A DNA stretch of 64,000 bases, taken from the NCBI RefSeq assembly GCF_000160075.2, contig NZ_KI535340.1, positions 763,905 through 827,904 on the forward strand, in the 5' to 3' direction. The DNA comes from Abiotrophia defectiva ATCC 49176. GTDB taxonomy: Bacteria > Bacillota > Bacilli > Lactobacillales > Aerococcaceae. Below are positions 37,201 to 46,322 of this stretch, piece after piece. Position 1 is the first letter of the stretch. Each line of letters begins with the position of its first letter. The notes beneath the pieces are model-generated. The model had not been told where the DNA came from, ran no database searches, and saw only the letters and a list, made by a program, of their open reading frames with translations. A program made the translations under genes and the position numbers.

Positions 37201-38612
37201 TTGATGATTTGATAGAGAGAGGTCATCAGGCGATCTCGACTAGCCTGACTAAAAACAAAACCCTTAGTATTAAGAGCGCTAAGGTAGGAATGGGGCAACC
37301 ATCGCATCCATTTCCATGACGCTTGTTCTTCTTCGGGTCCTACGACAATGAATTGAACATCATGGTAGCTATGAAAGGTCGCTAGCTGAATCAAGGCCTG
37401 TTGAACTTGTTCAATCGCTACTTGCCGATTCCCGATATAGCCGACCGGTCCAAAGCTCAGCGAGTTAGGTATAGGTAGCTGGGAAATTGTGCGGTAAGCA
37501 TCGACTAAGGCTCTAGCCTCATCCGCCACTGCCCGGTTATAATGACTGAGTTCTGCGGCTTGGTATTTCAAGTCGAAACTTGGCTTGACGTCGCCAAGGC
37601 CTAAACTATAGGCTAAGAAGTCAAAGGCAGATGCCCCTTTCTCATAAATACGACGGTCCACATGGCGTGCCATAGTAACTAAACTAGACCCAGCAGGATA
37701 ATGATAGCTACGAGCTCGGCGTTGCTCCTCTGCTAGTTTAGCGATTTCTTGATACTTAGTATCTAAGTATTCCCGATAGGTCACAATTTTGCGTTCTTGT
37801 TTATCTCGAAACTTCTTCTTCTCGGAGAAGTATTGATGGACACTCATGATAATACTTACCACCGACATCCCCATCATAAGGAACATCATCCCACGACCTG
37901 CAGATAACAAGTACATAAGGCCTGTCATCCCGATCATGGTAAGTGGCATCAGAACTGTACGCCAAATAGGTTGTCCTGAATGTTCATCTTCTGTAGGAGG
38001 GGCCAATAGGGTGACCTTTTTCTCGGGCTCCTTGCGGATAATACGAGGAGAACGATGATAGTCTGCTGCCCGTTGAGCTCGTTCGTGGTTTTCCGCTTCA
38101 ACTGGTAGAAGGCGACTATGAATTGGCTTAATACTTCCAATTTCCACATGATGCTCTCGAAGATGAAGGACATGCCCGTCCTCTACGAAGAGATAGTCTC
38201 CAATTTGAGCTTGGAAGTTTCCCTGCATACTCCGGCCATTCAAGGTGACAGGCCGTTCGCTCCAAACACGATAGAGATTGCCTTCCTCATGCAGCGTCAT
38301 CTCCCCCGTCGTCTCTAGTTGAATACTCGCTTGGGGATGCTTGGATAGGTATACTAGTTCATCAGGCAACCAATAGCTTGATTGATGGCCCAAAGCTAAA
38401 ATCTTGAGAGTAATCCCTTCAAGTTCTACTGGATAGATACCTGCCAAATCATAGCGTTGCTCTTCCAACACAAGTTCTTTGTCTGAGGCAATGAGCGTGT
38501 AGACTTGCTTGAGTGGCATGGTAAAATCTGACGCAAGCTGAGCGCCTAGCTCATAGCGTCGGCCCGGTTCGATAGCATGGTAATGCCCTTGATAAGACAA
38601 ATAGAATTTCAT
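34215..38612 (-). CDS. essC: Type VII secretion motor ATPase EssC
   Basis: This 1465-residue FtsK/SpoIIIE-type ATPase powers T7SSb export. It has two N-terminal FHA-like domains (about 1-190), two transmembrane helices (about 228-265), and ATPase modules with Walker A GTTGSGKSE near residue 657 and SPGYGKTNF near residue 1000. The third module (about 1230-1460) lacks a clear P-loop, as in other EssC proteins. The C-terminal module varies between strains and selects effectors. The ATG at 38612 follows AGGAGG; the upstream TTG at 38618 is too close to it. Confidence 0.96.
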   Translation of the reverse strand: MKFYLSYQGHYHAIEPGRRYELGAQLASDFTMPLKQVYTLIASDKELVLEEQRYDLAGIYPVELEGITLKILALGHQSSYWLPDELVYLSKHPQASIQLETTGEMTLHEEGNLYRVWSERPVTLNGRSMQGNFQAQIGDYLFVEDGHVLHLREHHVEIGSIKPIHSRLLPVEAENHERAQRAADYHRSPRIIRKEPEKKVTLLAPPTEDEHSGQPIWRTVLMPLTMIGMTGLMYLLSAGRGMMFLMMGMSVVSIIMSVHQYFSEKKKFRDKQERKIVTYREYLDTKYQEIAKLAEEQRRARSYHYPAGSSLVTMARHVDRRIYEKGASAFDFLAYSLGLGDVKPSFDLKYQAAELSHYNRAVADEARALVDAYRTISQLPIPNSLSFGPVGYIGNRQVAIEQVQQALIQLATFHSYHDVQFIVVGPEEEQASWKWMRWLPHSYLSALNTKGFVFSQASRDRLMTSLYQIIKDRKLKVETQNDSKKGLLFLPQYILIVTDMSLLQDHLISEFIQEDLTELGVSLMIVENVMENLPDHVRTVLHCADWRKGELVLQNGEYIQQALQPFAAMSEQEKGQFARYLSSIHHVLTMKNALPDSVSFLTMYGAQQVGDLQVSDRWQNHHAYQTLAVPIGYRGRDELLQLDLHEQAHGPHGLIAGTTGSGKSELIQTYILSLAVNYHPYEVAFLLIDYKGGGMANLFQYLPHVVGIITNLEAAQANRALVSIRAELLKRQRLFAEHGLNHINQYHKLRQQNSDLEPMPHLFLISDEFAELKAEQPDFMNELISIARVGRSLGVHLILATQKPSGVVNDQIWSNSRFKIALKVQDISDSREILHTPDAATLTQVGRAYLQVGNNEIYELFQSAWSGAPYQGAGDSQPRSDALTLYEIEETGQLRPINQDLSGLDYQETIESNLTELDAVVEDLATTFQASGEAKVAQPWLPPLEEMIVDSDFDMEQFKTTWLSPRPHFAVNLGVVDIPKRQEQLPFILNLDETNNIVLIASPGYGKTNFVQRLALEVMRHQTPQDVHIYLLDFGTSGLISLSNFPHVADYVTLDDEAKLRKWLNIMESLLKERKAQLATQHVANFQQYNQTVSKKLPMILILIDSLDGLNDSSMFDDTYATLVKLVREGNSLGIQVVVTASRWNALRIQMQSAFKTRIALYLFEDYDVTAAVGRLGYKIESIPGRGVIRMEDLVDFQLMTPYATGDFLQYPSMMLQEAKLMRDHWQGELPAKIPMLPEVVTPALIYEQVPASAKTLLIGLYNETAKAVLFGLNAAMIMTTDNPLILENYYRLLDYHYHQYNDEYSVLLLDAQDAVHSELFVGGQRLSTTLSVTGAFSGILQDLKERLEQPDKEYKKWMLIITDLSLLVNSGNLSERDTRLLIEQGPAVGIVPIFAGMRTQTISSTTNQVKLVRQLVTQILYGGKLFEQDIVSVRMGARREPQLKAQESYVLENGEWQLVQMAEL

Positions 38613-38623
38613 GGGCAACCCTC

Positions 38624-39868
38624 CTATTCTCCTGCTTGGCTGGAGACAGACTCTTGACTAGATTCGACACTCACTTCATTGCTAGCTTGGAACTCGTTAC
38701 TAGTCGTATCACTCTCAGATGAGTCGATTAAGGCTCTAGACGATTCGCTTGATTCTTCTGAGGAGAAATACTGACTAACCAAGCCATCTATCTTGTTCTG
38801 GACTGACTCAATTTGAGTGGTTCGTTCATCTGCAGCTAGATTAGGATTTCGTTGTAACTCATCAATTTTTTTAGTAGACGCATAAAGCGTTAACTGAGGA
38901 TCATTGAGGTAGGATGCTATATTCAGCGCCTCATTAATGTCCTCCTGACCAATTGCTATCCAAAATCTGAGATAGGCTTCATTTGACTGCATGGACATAG
39001 AGAGTAGCTGTGTCTTCTGGTCAAGTGTCAAAGGCTCTGTCATCACAACAGAGTAAGCCATCAGATATTTATCTTCCTGGCCAATGTAGCGACTATCTAA
39101 CCCCCGACTCAAACTAACCACTTCGCTGTAGTCCTGCTTAATGAAGGCCATGCGAATATCACTAACACGCGATTGAAGCGGTATTGCCCACAAAAACCAA
39201 TAGCTAGCGAAGGCAAGACACATTAAACTCACAATGAGTGAAATCCCCATCACCCAACGAACTAGAACATATTGTTGGCGGTTGACTTGAATCTCATCTG
39301 ATTCAATCCGACTTTTCTCGGCTTGGATACCTTCCTTCAGCAAGTCTTGAATGGCATTAATGTCCGTAGCTTGAACTATTTTTTCTGCTAATAGGTTACC
39401 TTTATAGAAGGCTAATTTCCCTTCTGCTAAAGTCTCAAAGCTAGTCTTAGGGTCAAGAACTGCTACACAGTAGGCTTGATAGCTTGAAAGAAATTCGGAT
39501 TCGGTCATGCCCTCGTAAGGCGGCAACTTCTCGCGAATGCCTCTGAAATGGAAGATAGGCATACCATTACGAGTAAAGGAAAAGCTATCAGGTTTCATCT
39601 CGAAGGTAAACAAGCCTTCTGCTAATTCCTCTTGTACAGTAGCCAAGTTTAGAAGGAAGCGGCACCGTGTCGCCAACTCTAACTGACGAACGGCTTCATA
39701 GTGATAGCCATCTTCCGGCAAAAGGCAGTCTACAATCAAGTCATCAGCTTGATCTTCTTCACTGCGAATCGTTAGAGAGGCGAAATATGTCGCATTGCTA
39801 GTTAAGAGTTGTTCAATTAAATCGCGATTGCCACGTATTAAATCGGCTGTATATTGTTTACTTATCAT
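38624..39868 (-). CDS. essB: Type VII secretion membrane protein EssB
   Basis: This 414-residue YukC/EssB protein has a cytoplasmic pseudokinase-like domain (about 1-205), one transmembrane helix (about 207-232, MGISLIVSLMCLAFASYWFL) and an extracellular helical domain. It bridges EssC to the membrane complex. The last about 45 residues are rich in Ser and Glu (SSEESSESS...SVESSQESVSS), a low-complexity tail. It follows esaB by 9 bases. Confidence 0.94.
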   Translation of the reverse strand: MISKQYTADLIRGNRDLIEQLLTSNATYFASLTIRSEEDQADDLIVDCLLPEDGYHYEAVRQLELATRCRFLLNLATVQEELAEGLFTFEMKPDSFSFTRNGMPIFHFRGIREKLPPYEGMTESEFLSSYQAYCVAVLDPKTSFETLAEGKLAFYKGNLLAEKIVQATDINAIQDLLKEGIQAEKSRIESDEIQVNRQQYVLVRWVMGISLIVSLMCLAFASYWFLWAIPLQSRVSDIRMAFIKQDYSEVVSLSRGLDSRYIGQEDKYLMAYSVVMTEPLTLDQKTQLLSMSMQSNEAYLRFWIAIGQEDINEALNIASYLNDPQLTLYASTKKIDELQRNPNLAADERTTQIESVQNKIDGLVSQYFSSEESSESSRALIDSSESDTTSNEFQASNEVSVESSQESVSSQAGE

Positions 39869-39877
39869 CGTCTTCTC

Positions 39878-40135
39878 CTATAGCTGTTCTAGTTGCAAGG
39901 TTACTCCGTCGCGGACGGATCTATTCCCAATTCGATCCGTTGCGAAAAGTACCGTTTCATATTCTAAGTTCCGACAAATGGGGGAAACCAATTCATATCC
40001 CAGTTGATAGGATTGATTCACTTCATGTAAGAGTCTCTTCACCGTTAACTGGCGAGGAACCGCTAAATCTAGCAGTGGTCCACCTAATCGACTCAAATCT
40101 AACGTGATTTGAACATAGTTCGATTGGTTTGTCAT
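39878..40135 (-). CDS. esaB: Type VII ubiquitin-like protein EsaB/YukD
   Basis: This 85-residue protein of ubiquitin-like beta-grasp type (YVQITLDLSRLGGPLLDLAVP...VKRLLHEV...LATDRIGNRSVRDGVTLQLEQL pattern, split here by ellipses) is a cytoplasmic regulator or component of T7SSb. The ATG at 40135 is chosen over the GTG at 40144 because AGGTGA, inside the end of essA, lies at the right distance; it begins one base after the essA stop. Confidence 0.92.
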   Translation of the reverse strand: MTNQSNYVQITLDLSRLGGPLLDLAVPRQLTVKRLLHEVNQSYQLGYELVSPICRNLEYETVLFATDRIGNRSVRDGVTLQLEQL

Positions 40136-40136
40136 C

Positions 40137-40607
40137 TTAATCACCTACCCTTTTTGGTCGGAAATAATAATAGTAGATTAGCCCGCAAAAAACAGCTAAT
40201 GCGAGACAAAATATAAGCCACAGATAAGGCTTCTTGGGTTGGTCTGTTATTGCTAAACGATGGTTATAGCGTTCCACACGTTGTGTTGGATGGTCAGATG
40301 TAAAGGCAACTTGTTTAGCCTTGGCGGTTCGATCTAGGGCTTGGATTGGCGCTTGGAAGAGCTGAGGTGCAAGTGCTTGACGAGGCGCCTCTTGGCGTTG
40401 GAGATGACGATTAATTAACTCCGTTAAATCCGTCGTAAATAGCTTGGCAAAGAGTCGCTCTTGTTCAGAATAAGTAATCTCATTGGATTTTGTTGCATCA
40501 TATCGGTTTGTATCAATCTTAAGTGAACCATCACGTGCCTGGATAGGCATTGATAGTCCAAATAAGATTCCAACTATGATCACTAGCCACAGTCTTCCTT
40601 TGCGCAT
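40137..40607 (-). CDS. essA: Type VII secretion protein EssA
   Basis: This 156-residue protein has an N-terminal hydrophobic segment (about 5-24), an exposed middle region and a C-terminal helix (about 128-149) followed by RPKRVGD. Size, layout and position between esaA and esaB match EssA, a membrane component essential for T7SSb secretion. Sequence conservation in this family is low, so the position carries much of the weight. Confidence 0.88.
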   Translation of the reverse strand: MRKGRLWLVIIVGILFGLSMPIQARDGSLKIDTNRYDATKSNEITYSEQERLFAKLFTTDLTELINRHLQRQEAPRQALAPQLFQAPIQALDRTAKAKQVAFTSDHPTQRVERYNHRLAITDQPKKPYLWLIFCLALAVFCGLIYYYYFRPKRVGD

Positions 40608-40619
40608 CTGCCATGCCTC

Positions 40620-43600
40620 CTATCTTAGTTTTCGGTAATAATGGCTGTTAATCGCCAAGCCCAAGAAAAGGGCTGCTAAAGGCACCAGAACTAAGTGGAG
40701 CCAATGAGTTTGGAAGTTGAGAATCGCCGTCAAGAGTTGATCCATATAGGTCAGCGGATTCCATCCTCGAATGAAGGTGTTGAGATTATCAAACTCCCCA
40801 TCAAACAGTTGACTGGCTGAGATAACATAAGCCATCAACAGCCCTACTAAAACTAATAGGCCAAATGACTTAAGCCGGAGCAAGATGCCATGACTCACTA
40901 GAACAAAGCCCATTCCCATCAAGGCTAAAATAATGCCTAAGGCAATTCCCTGATTACCTGCAAGGTTTAATCGACTAGAACCAATTATCGCAATTAGAGT
41001 CCCAAGAAGTCCACCTGATAATGCAATAGCCGTCACAGGTACTAAGCTATTACGAAGATGTTGGCGCTCTGTTGCCTTGAAGAAATTCAATTTTGTCCAG
41101 TCTAAATCTCTCAGGAACTGAGCAAGCACTAGGCTCATAATGAAGGTAATCATTAAGAAGATGAGACTAGAACGCGTATCGACTTTTTGCGTTTGTGGCG
41201 CACGAGATTCTTGCAAAGTGGTATCAACATTATCCGCATTCACGGGATTAGAGAGATAGTCATAAACTAGTTGGTTCTTGCGGTTACCGGTCTTAGTATT
41301 CGCCATAACCTGACTGAACTGGTCTAAGAAGGTCTTATTATTATTATACTCAGTATCTAGGCTTTCCCCCAAAGTCGTTACCTTATCCGTTAACTGTTTC
41401 CCTTCGGTTTCAAGCGTCGTGACGGATGTATTGAGTTGCCCCAAACCGGATTTAACTGAATCTAGTGCCGCTTGGTTAGCAGTTGTATTGGCCATCAGGG
41501 TTTGGCTAGCGCCCATTAACTTAAGTAAGTCTGAGTTTATTCCCATTGTTACAGTTGTCATATTGGCATTATCTGGCATTTCAGTAACTTCTAAGGCTGG
41601 AACATTGGCAATTTGATCATGAACACCTTGAGCTAAGGAGATCAAGTTGCCGACTTCGCCATTCAATTGTCCTGTTGTCGTCCGAATAGCTTGTAGGGAC
41701 TCCTCTAGTTTCTTGGCTTCTTCTTTTAATTTTTTAGCATTTTCTGACCAAGCATTAGGAATCACTAGTTGTTCTTTCAGGTCTTGAGAAATAGTATCAG
41801 CTACTGTCTGAACTAATATATCCGACAACTGCTCCATGGAAAGCGCAGCATAAAGCGACTGCGGACTTGGGTTGAGACTACTCCCTACTGGGTCAGTCGA
41901 CAAGGATAGGCCATAGTAAGCTGAAGCTATCCCCGCCAACGCTGCATACTGCTGCATATCTGCTACCGCAGCCTGAGCGGTATCCATCGATGAGATGAAT
42001 TGAACAGCTGAAACCCCTGACGCATTCGAATAGGTCCGATAGATTTGTTTTTCCGTTGTTGAAACGTGCTCTTCAACAGTCGGAGCATTCGGCTGACCAG
42101 CAGGAGCAGGTGCTGCTGGTGCCGCATTGTTTGCGCCATTTTCAGAGCCAGCATCTGGAGTTGGCGAAGCTGGAGCGGGCGCTGGCGCTGGTGCTACTAC
42201 ATTCTGGCGTTCGGTCACTTCTAAAGCTTCTTGGGTAATCACATAAGCTCGAACTGTACCCGGAGCAAAAAGATTCACCAAATTCTCGTCGGATACTTGC
42301 TTCACTCGTACTGTCGCTCGGGCGACTGCAGTTGATGCCGCAACATTCAACTGTTGTCCTGTCGCTACGTTTCCATTGACAGCTAGCCCCATTCCATTAA
42401 TGGTAGCTGATACCAATTCAAAATTATCTCCGGTTAAATCAATCTGAACGTCGCGAATGGTTCCTTCAATCCGTCCTAAATCCACATCCAAGGTCACTTC
42501 TTGTCCTTGGACGGCATTTTTAATTTCCGATAGTCGACTAGCCTGCCAAGTGGTGTTAGAAACACGCCCCACTCCAGGCGCCACGAGGTTAATAAATTGG
42601 TTAACATTCTTCATAAAGAACTTATCTTGATCGGAAATTGTCATCCTATTAATAGCATCGTCCGAGTAGATAGTCATTTGAGAAACGAAACCAGCCACTG
42701 CGGCATTCATCTTTTCGCGAAGCGAGGTGACAAGCATTCCTAGAGTAAGCTGGTCATTTGGTGTTTCCGATACCGTCTTAGCCATTGAATCTTTTACCGC
42801 TTCTTTGATCCGTTCCCGATAGGTCTCATCTAAGTACTTAGTAACTTCTTCGTTATTTGAGCTGATTTCACTCTCAAAACCTTCAAGGCGTTCATTCAAA
42901 GCAGTTAAGCCATTTACAGCATCATCAATGGGTTGAGCCGCTACTAGGCTTGGGAAAGTCTGCGTGTTCATGACATTCAAGCCATTCAAGGCCGAAGAGA
43001 CATCAACAGCCCGAAGATTAGTGTAGAAATTGCCCAAAGCTAGCTCCCGCTGAGCCATTGCTTGACTCCAAGCAGATTGCGAATTAATTACTGACTCAAC
43101 GTCTCCTGAGTAATCCTTCTTGGTATCAATGATAGATGTGAAAGCTTCATTCGTACCAGTGAGAACACCGCCTAAATTATCCATTGTTGTCACGGTACCC
43201 GCACTTACATTACTAATATCAGTGAAACTCTTGCTGTAAGCATTAAGTGGATCCACAAGTGAATTTCGATACTTAGCCAAGGTTGTCGCTTGGTTTTGGA
43301 CCACATCTGTCACTTGAGCTTGCGCAACTTGGAGATTTCCTACAATGCTAGAAAAATAAATGTTGATAATGTCTTTGTTAAAAGCATTTTTAATGTTGGA
43401 AACTGCCTCTTCAGCTTGCTTAAGCAAAACTTGTTGGTCAGACTTAATCCGATATTGGAAGACAGCCTGGGTAGGTGTCGCGCTCTCTAGGTTTAGTGAG
43501 TCTTTAGAGAAGTTACTTGGCATCACTAAAACTACTTGATACTTACCACTATCTAAACCTGCATTAGCTGTTGAGCGTGGCACCGTTTCAAGCCGATATT

Positions 43601-43832
43601 GATTGGTTTGAGCCAGATTCGCCAAAAGCATGTCTGCTAAGCGAACGTTCTGACCGTTATAACGATAGCCTTGGTCCTCATTAACGACAGCTATTGTAAC
43701 GTCGCTCTGCGATACCAAGGTTTCTGTTTTGGGTTGCGCGACCTGCTTGGGGCGAATAATCCCAAAGTAGGTCATGCCAGCCGTTAAGCCGACTAATATG
43801 GCGATGGCCAAAGGCCAAAATTTACGTTTCAT
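40620..43832 (-). CDS. esaA: Type VII secretion membrane protein EsaA (YueB family)
   Basis: This 1070-residue protein has one N-terminal helix (about 7-27), a long extracellular region with coiled coils, and five or six C-terminal helices (about 860-1065), the EsaA/YueB topology. YueB is also the SPP1 phage receptor in Bacillus. The extracellular part holds a Pro/Ala-rich linker (APAPAPASPTPDAG onwards, about 555-595). It is the first core membrane gene after the lipase-like module inserted behind esxA. Confidence 0.94.
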   Translation of the reverse strand: MKRKFWPLAIAILVGLTAGMTYFGIIRPKQVAQPKTETLVSQSDVTIAVVNEDQGYRYNGQNVRLADMLLANLAQTNQYRLETVPRSTANAGLDSGKYQVVLVMPSNFSKDSLNLESATPTQAVFQYRIKSDQQVLLKQAEEAVSNIKNAFNKDIINIYFSSIVGNLQVAQAQVTDVVQNQATTLAKYRNSLVDPLNAYSKSFTDISNVSAGTVTTMDNLGGVLTGTNEAFTSIIDTKKDYSGDVESVINSQSAWSQAMAQRELALGNFYTNLRAVDVSSALNGLNVMNTQTFPSLVAAQPIDDAVNGLTALNERLEGFESEISSNNEEVTKYLDETYRERIKEAVKDSMAKTVSETPNDQLTLGMLVTSLREKMNAAVAGFVSQMTIYSDDAINRMTISDQDKFFMKNVNQFINLVAPGVGRVSNTTWQASRLSEIKNAVQGQEVTLDVDLGRIEGTIRDVQIDLTGDNFELVSATINGMGLAVNGNVATGQQLNVAASTAVARATVRVKQVSDENLVNLFAPGTVRAYVITQEALEVTERQNVVAPAPAPAPASPTPDAGSENGANNAAPAAPAPAGQPNAPTVEEHVSTTEKQIYRTYSNASGVSAVQFISSMDTAQAAVADMQQYAALAGIASAYYGLSLSTDPVGSSLNPSPQSLYAALSMEQLSDILVQTVADTISQDLKEQLVIPNAWSENAKKLKEEAKKLEESLQAIRTTTGQLNGEVGNLISLAQGVHDQIANVPALEVTEMPDNANMTTVTMGINSDLLKLMGASQTLMANTTANQAALDSVKSGLGQLNTSVTTLETEGKQLTDKVTTLGESLDTEYNNNKTFLDQFSQVMANTKTGNRKNQLVYDYLSNPVNADNVDTTLQESRAPQTQKVDTRSSLIFLMITFIMSLVLAQFLRDLDWTKLNFFKATERQHLRNSLVPVTAIALSGGLLGTLIAIIGSSRLNLAGNQGIALGIILALMGMGFVLVSHGILLRLKSFGLLVLVGLLMAYVISASQLFDGEFDNLNTFIRGWNPLTYMDQLLTAILNFQTHWLHLVLVPLAALFLGLAINSHYYRKLR

Positions 43833-43859
43833 TAGGGTTCCTTCCTTGTTGAATTGACA

Positions 43860-44132
43860 TTATAAATCAATAATAATTTTATTTAATTCACTTTGGTAAT
43901 GCTGAAATAGTTCTTTGCATGTAGTTGCAGTTTCTCCCGTAAAATAATTTGATAACTCCACATCAGCATTCGATAAAGCTAGTTTAGCGGCATCTATGTG
44001 ATGTTTAACCCTATTCTTACCTGTTTTAAAGTTTATTCCGGCTATAGTCTGCCAATGTAAGCCCATATCATGCAGTGTATTTATCTTTCCTAATCGATAT
44101 TCAGCTAATACATTTGGATCGCCTTCAACCAT
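43860..44132 (-). CDS. Small helical partner of the second lipase-like effector
   Basis: This 90-residue soluble protein starts at the ATG at 44132 (MVEGDPNVLAEYRLGKIN), with AAAGGGGA ahead, one base after the stop of the preceding small gene. A helical hairpin is likely (HWQTIAGINF, then ELFQHYQSELNKIIIDL). It has no signal peptide. It lies second behind the effector gene, mirroring the partner genes at 31318-31999, and probably helps secretion of that effector. Confidence 0.62.
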   Translation of the reverse strand: MVEGDPNVLAEYRLGKINTLHDMGLHWQTIAGINFKTGKNRVKHHIDAAKLALSNADVELSNYFTGETATTCKELFQHYQSELNKIIIDL

Positions 44133-44133
44133 G

Positions 44134-44442
44134 TTAACGTCCCCTTTCTTCATCAATTTGATTTTTGAAACTCTGTATCTCTTTCTCCTTCGCTTCTACT
44201 ATTATTTGTTGATTATTGCGGTATATACGTTCTGTCTCATCGCACAGTTGTTCAATATACTTAAGTGCTTCCGAATTACTTATCGGTATGCCCTCTTTAC
44301 CATACAGTTTTAAAATTTCATACTTCCAATCATCTAAATCATTCAATCTATTTCGATACTTTTCTTTAAGTTGATCCTCCTCGGTTTCTAAAGTTGCTAA
44401 CCTAGCCCGATGAGCATCGTATAATTCATCAAAGACTACCAT
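44134..44442 (-). CDS. Coiled-coil partner of the second lipase-like effector
   Basis: This 102-residue, highly charged coiled-coil protein (LATLETEEDQLKEKYRNRL, then IVEAKEKEIQSFKNQIDEE) has no membrane segment. It overlaps the 3' end of the effector gene by 7 bases, so the two are translationally coupled. The arrangement of effector followed by two small helical genes is the same as in the downstream TslA-like module. Confidence 0.65.
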   Translation of the reverse strand: MVVFDELYDAHRARLATLETEEDQLKEKYRNRLNDLDDWKYEILKLYGKEGIPISNSEALKYIEQLCDETERIYRNNQQIIVEAKEKEIQSFKNQIDEERGR

Positions 44443-45824
44443 GAAATTACCTGTTCTAATTGCATTGAGCTAATGCCATCTTGCTCTAATATTCCATTCA
44501 TACCCTGCTCCGCATTAGCTATTAGTGTATTAATTTTCGAATCGATTGATGACACTTGACTTAGAAGCGAATTATAAAAATCCGTATACTGAGTTAGCAT
44601 TGTCTGATCATTTGCTCCTACTTCTGCCAAAGCATTGAGACATTCCGAAGCGGATAAAGGGTCCCCTATAGCATAAGCTTTTGCCTTACAAGATTTCCAA
44701 TACTCATCACATAAATCCGCTGACGCTTTCGTTTCATCTTTTAAATCTAAAACATTCGTCATAACTGTAACTTTTAGAGTTCTTAAAGTAAAAAGTGCAC
44801 TGTCATATTTTAAAAATATCACAGGGTTCTTCCCCCCCATGTTTACATATCTTCTTTGTCTCTCATTCAGATAATAACCTTGATTTTGAAGGTAATACTT
44901 AGCCATTCTAAGTCGATAATTCGCAGCTTCCTCAGAATCCATAATTCTAAAATTCCCTTGGGCATCTTTCAAATACCCCTTCATCATATGTTGTTCTCCA
45001 CCGAAAAGCGTACCTGTTGGCCGTGTATGTAACATGACTACTTGCCCAATTGCTTCTTTATTCTTACCAAAACCAATAGGAACCATATCTCGAGGGTCAA
45101 CATATTGAACCACCTTATCTCGCATTGTTCTAGCCTGTTTTTGTAGATCGCCGTTTAATAATGAAAATATGTTTGGCCCTTCAGCTACAAATGCTGAGTG
45201 AATCCGTTCTGGATACTTGGTGGAAGCCGTAATGTACTGAATAATCATTGATCCTAACGAATGCCCGAACATTAGAAATTGCGCATTCGGATACTCGTTA
45301 ATAATTTGATTATCAAAAGCACTAAGGCTAGTTCTCAATTGATATCCAAACAATAATCCCCTATTTTCTTCATCCTCAAGATATTCTTGGATAGTTTTAT
45401 TCACTGGCGTTGTGTCTAAATAACTTGAGTTCAGCGGATTAAAAATTGCTAGCCCAATAGGAATATCGGTTACAAGCCAATCTTTAATCACTTCTTTTCT
45501 TTTACTAATATCATCACCGAACATAGAGCCTAGCCCCTCAGAACCTTGTACAAGGACAGTAACCCTATCTTGAGCTCCTCTCAACTTCATTTTTTCCGCT
45601 TCTGATAGGGTAGGATCAATTCGTTCTTTTGTTACGGTATACATCAATTGACCTGATCTATCGTCTTTTACCAATTGATCGACATAACCAAAAATTGAGG
45701 TGCTTCCATCTTCATTTATAATTTCGATGGTTTCTCCGGGCTCCCACTCCTTCTGTTCACCACTAAGCACCTTACCATATTCTGATAAAATTATTTGATT
45801 AATAGTCTCGTCAGATAATCCCAT
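44436..45824 (-). CDS. Second lipase-like type VII effector candidate, reversed domain order
   Basis: This 462-residue protein has an alpha/beta-hydrolase domain (about 85-300) with Ser189 in FGHSLGS, Asp243/246 (VDPRDMVP) and His279 (GEQHMM), followed by a helical C-terminus (about 345-462) with several Cys residues. There is no signal peptide. It shares the plan, but little sequence, with the effector at 32012. The first about 85 residues (EIINEDGSTSIFGYVDQ) are an extra segment. The ATG at 45824 has AAGGGAG eight bases ahead. It lies in the esxA-esaA interval, just after a DUF1310 gene. Confidence 0.78.
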   Translation of the reverse strand: MGLSDETINQIILSEYGKVLSGEQKEWEPGETIEIINEDGSTSIFGYVDQLVKDDRSGQLMYTVTKERIDPTLSEAEKMKLRGAQDRVTVLVQGSEGLGSMFGDDISKRKEVIKDWLVTDIPIGLAIFNPLNSSYLDTTPVNKTIQEYLEDEENRGLLFGYQLRTSLSAFDNQIINEYPNAQFLMFGHSLGSMIIQYITASTKYPERIHSAFVAEGPNIFSLLNGDLQKQARTMRDKVVQYVDPRDMVPIGFGKNKEAIGQVVMLHTRPTGTLFGGEQHMMKGYLKDAQGNFRIMDSEEAANYRLRMAKYYLQNQGYYLNERQRRYVNMGGKNPVIFLKYDSALFTLRTLKVTVMTNVLDLKDETKASADLCDEYWKSCKAKAYAIGDPLSASECLNALAEVGANDQTMLTQYTDFYNSLLSQVSSIDSKINTLIANAEQGMNGILEQDGISSMQLEQVISW

Positions 45825-45829
45825 ATCGT

Positions 45830-46225
45830 TCACTCCCTTGACTTAAGCAACAGTTGTAGTTTATTGGAAGAAGTCACTATACTCATTTGCCATTTGTTGT
45901 TCATAAATATATATTTAACACCTAAATATATACTAGGATCCCCATTGATAAGAACACGAATACTCCTACCAGTTCCATCAGCTATGCTACTATAGTCTAA
46001 ATCATACTCTCTAATTACACCTGCCTCTGTGAATGCTTGCGGGTCTTTAGATTTAAGGACTTTCTCTATATCGCCTCTTACTTCTTTTGAATCAAAAAAG
46101 CTGACAAGTTCTGCATATTTAGCCTTCTTGTTATTCTGTACCATCCAATTCACTCCTTGATAAGCCAAAAATAGCGCTCCTGCTATACAAAAAACAATAA
46201 TGAACGAGGTTCTTATAACTCGCAT
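45830..46225 (-). CDS. DUF1310-like protein, candidate immunity for the second effector
   Basis: This 131-residue protein has one N-terminal helix (about 5-25) and an extracytoplasmic domain. The pattern KSKDPQAFTEAGVIREYDLDY resembles DUF1310, a family found in listeriae and streptococci. It ends 5 bases before the lipase-like effector start. The island gene at 56288 is a close copy (roughly three-quarters identical by eye), with two more distant relatives at 54496 and 56777. An outward-facing anchor would suit protection from an extracellular lipase; this role is inferred. Confidence 0.72.
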   Translation of the reverse strand: MRVIRTSFIIVFCIAGALFLAYQGVNWMVQNNKKAKYAELVSFFDSKEVRGDIEKVLKSKDPQAFTEAGVIREYDLDYSSIADGTGRSIRVLINGDPSIYLGVKYIFMNNKWQMSIVTSSNKLQLLLKSRE

Positions 46226-46288
46226 ATGTTTCTCCCTTTCATTTACATTTCAATTATTAAGCTCTATATCAGATTATATATACAAAGA

Positions 46289-46310
46289 GAGGCCAGGTCC
46301 CCCCAGCCTC
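46289..46310 (-). terminator. Leaky terminator after esxA
   Basis: Stem GAGGCTGG / CTGGCCTC (two G-T pairs) with a 6-base loop is followed by only TCTTTG. The weak stem and short T run should let part of the transcription continue into the DUF1310, effector and esaA genes while giving more esxA mRNA. A stronger copy lies at 57230-57256. Confidence 0.65.
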
Positions 46311-46322
46311 CACAGTCGCTAC

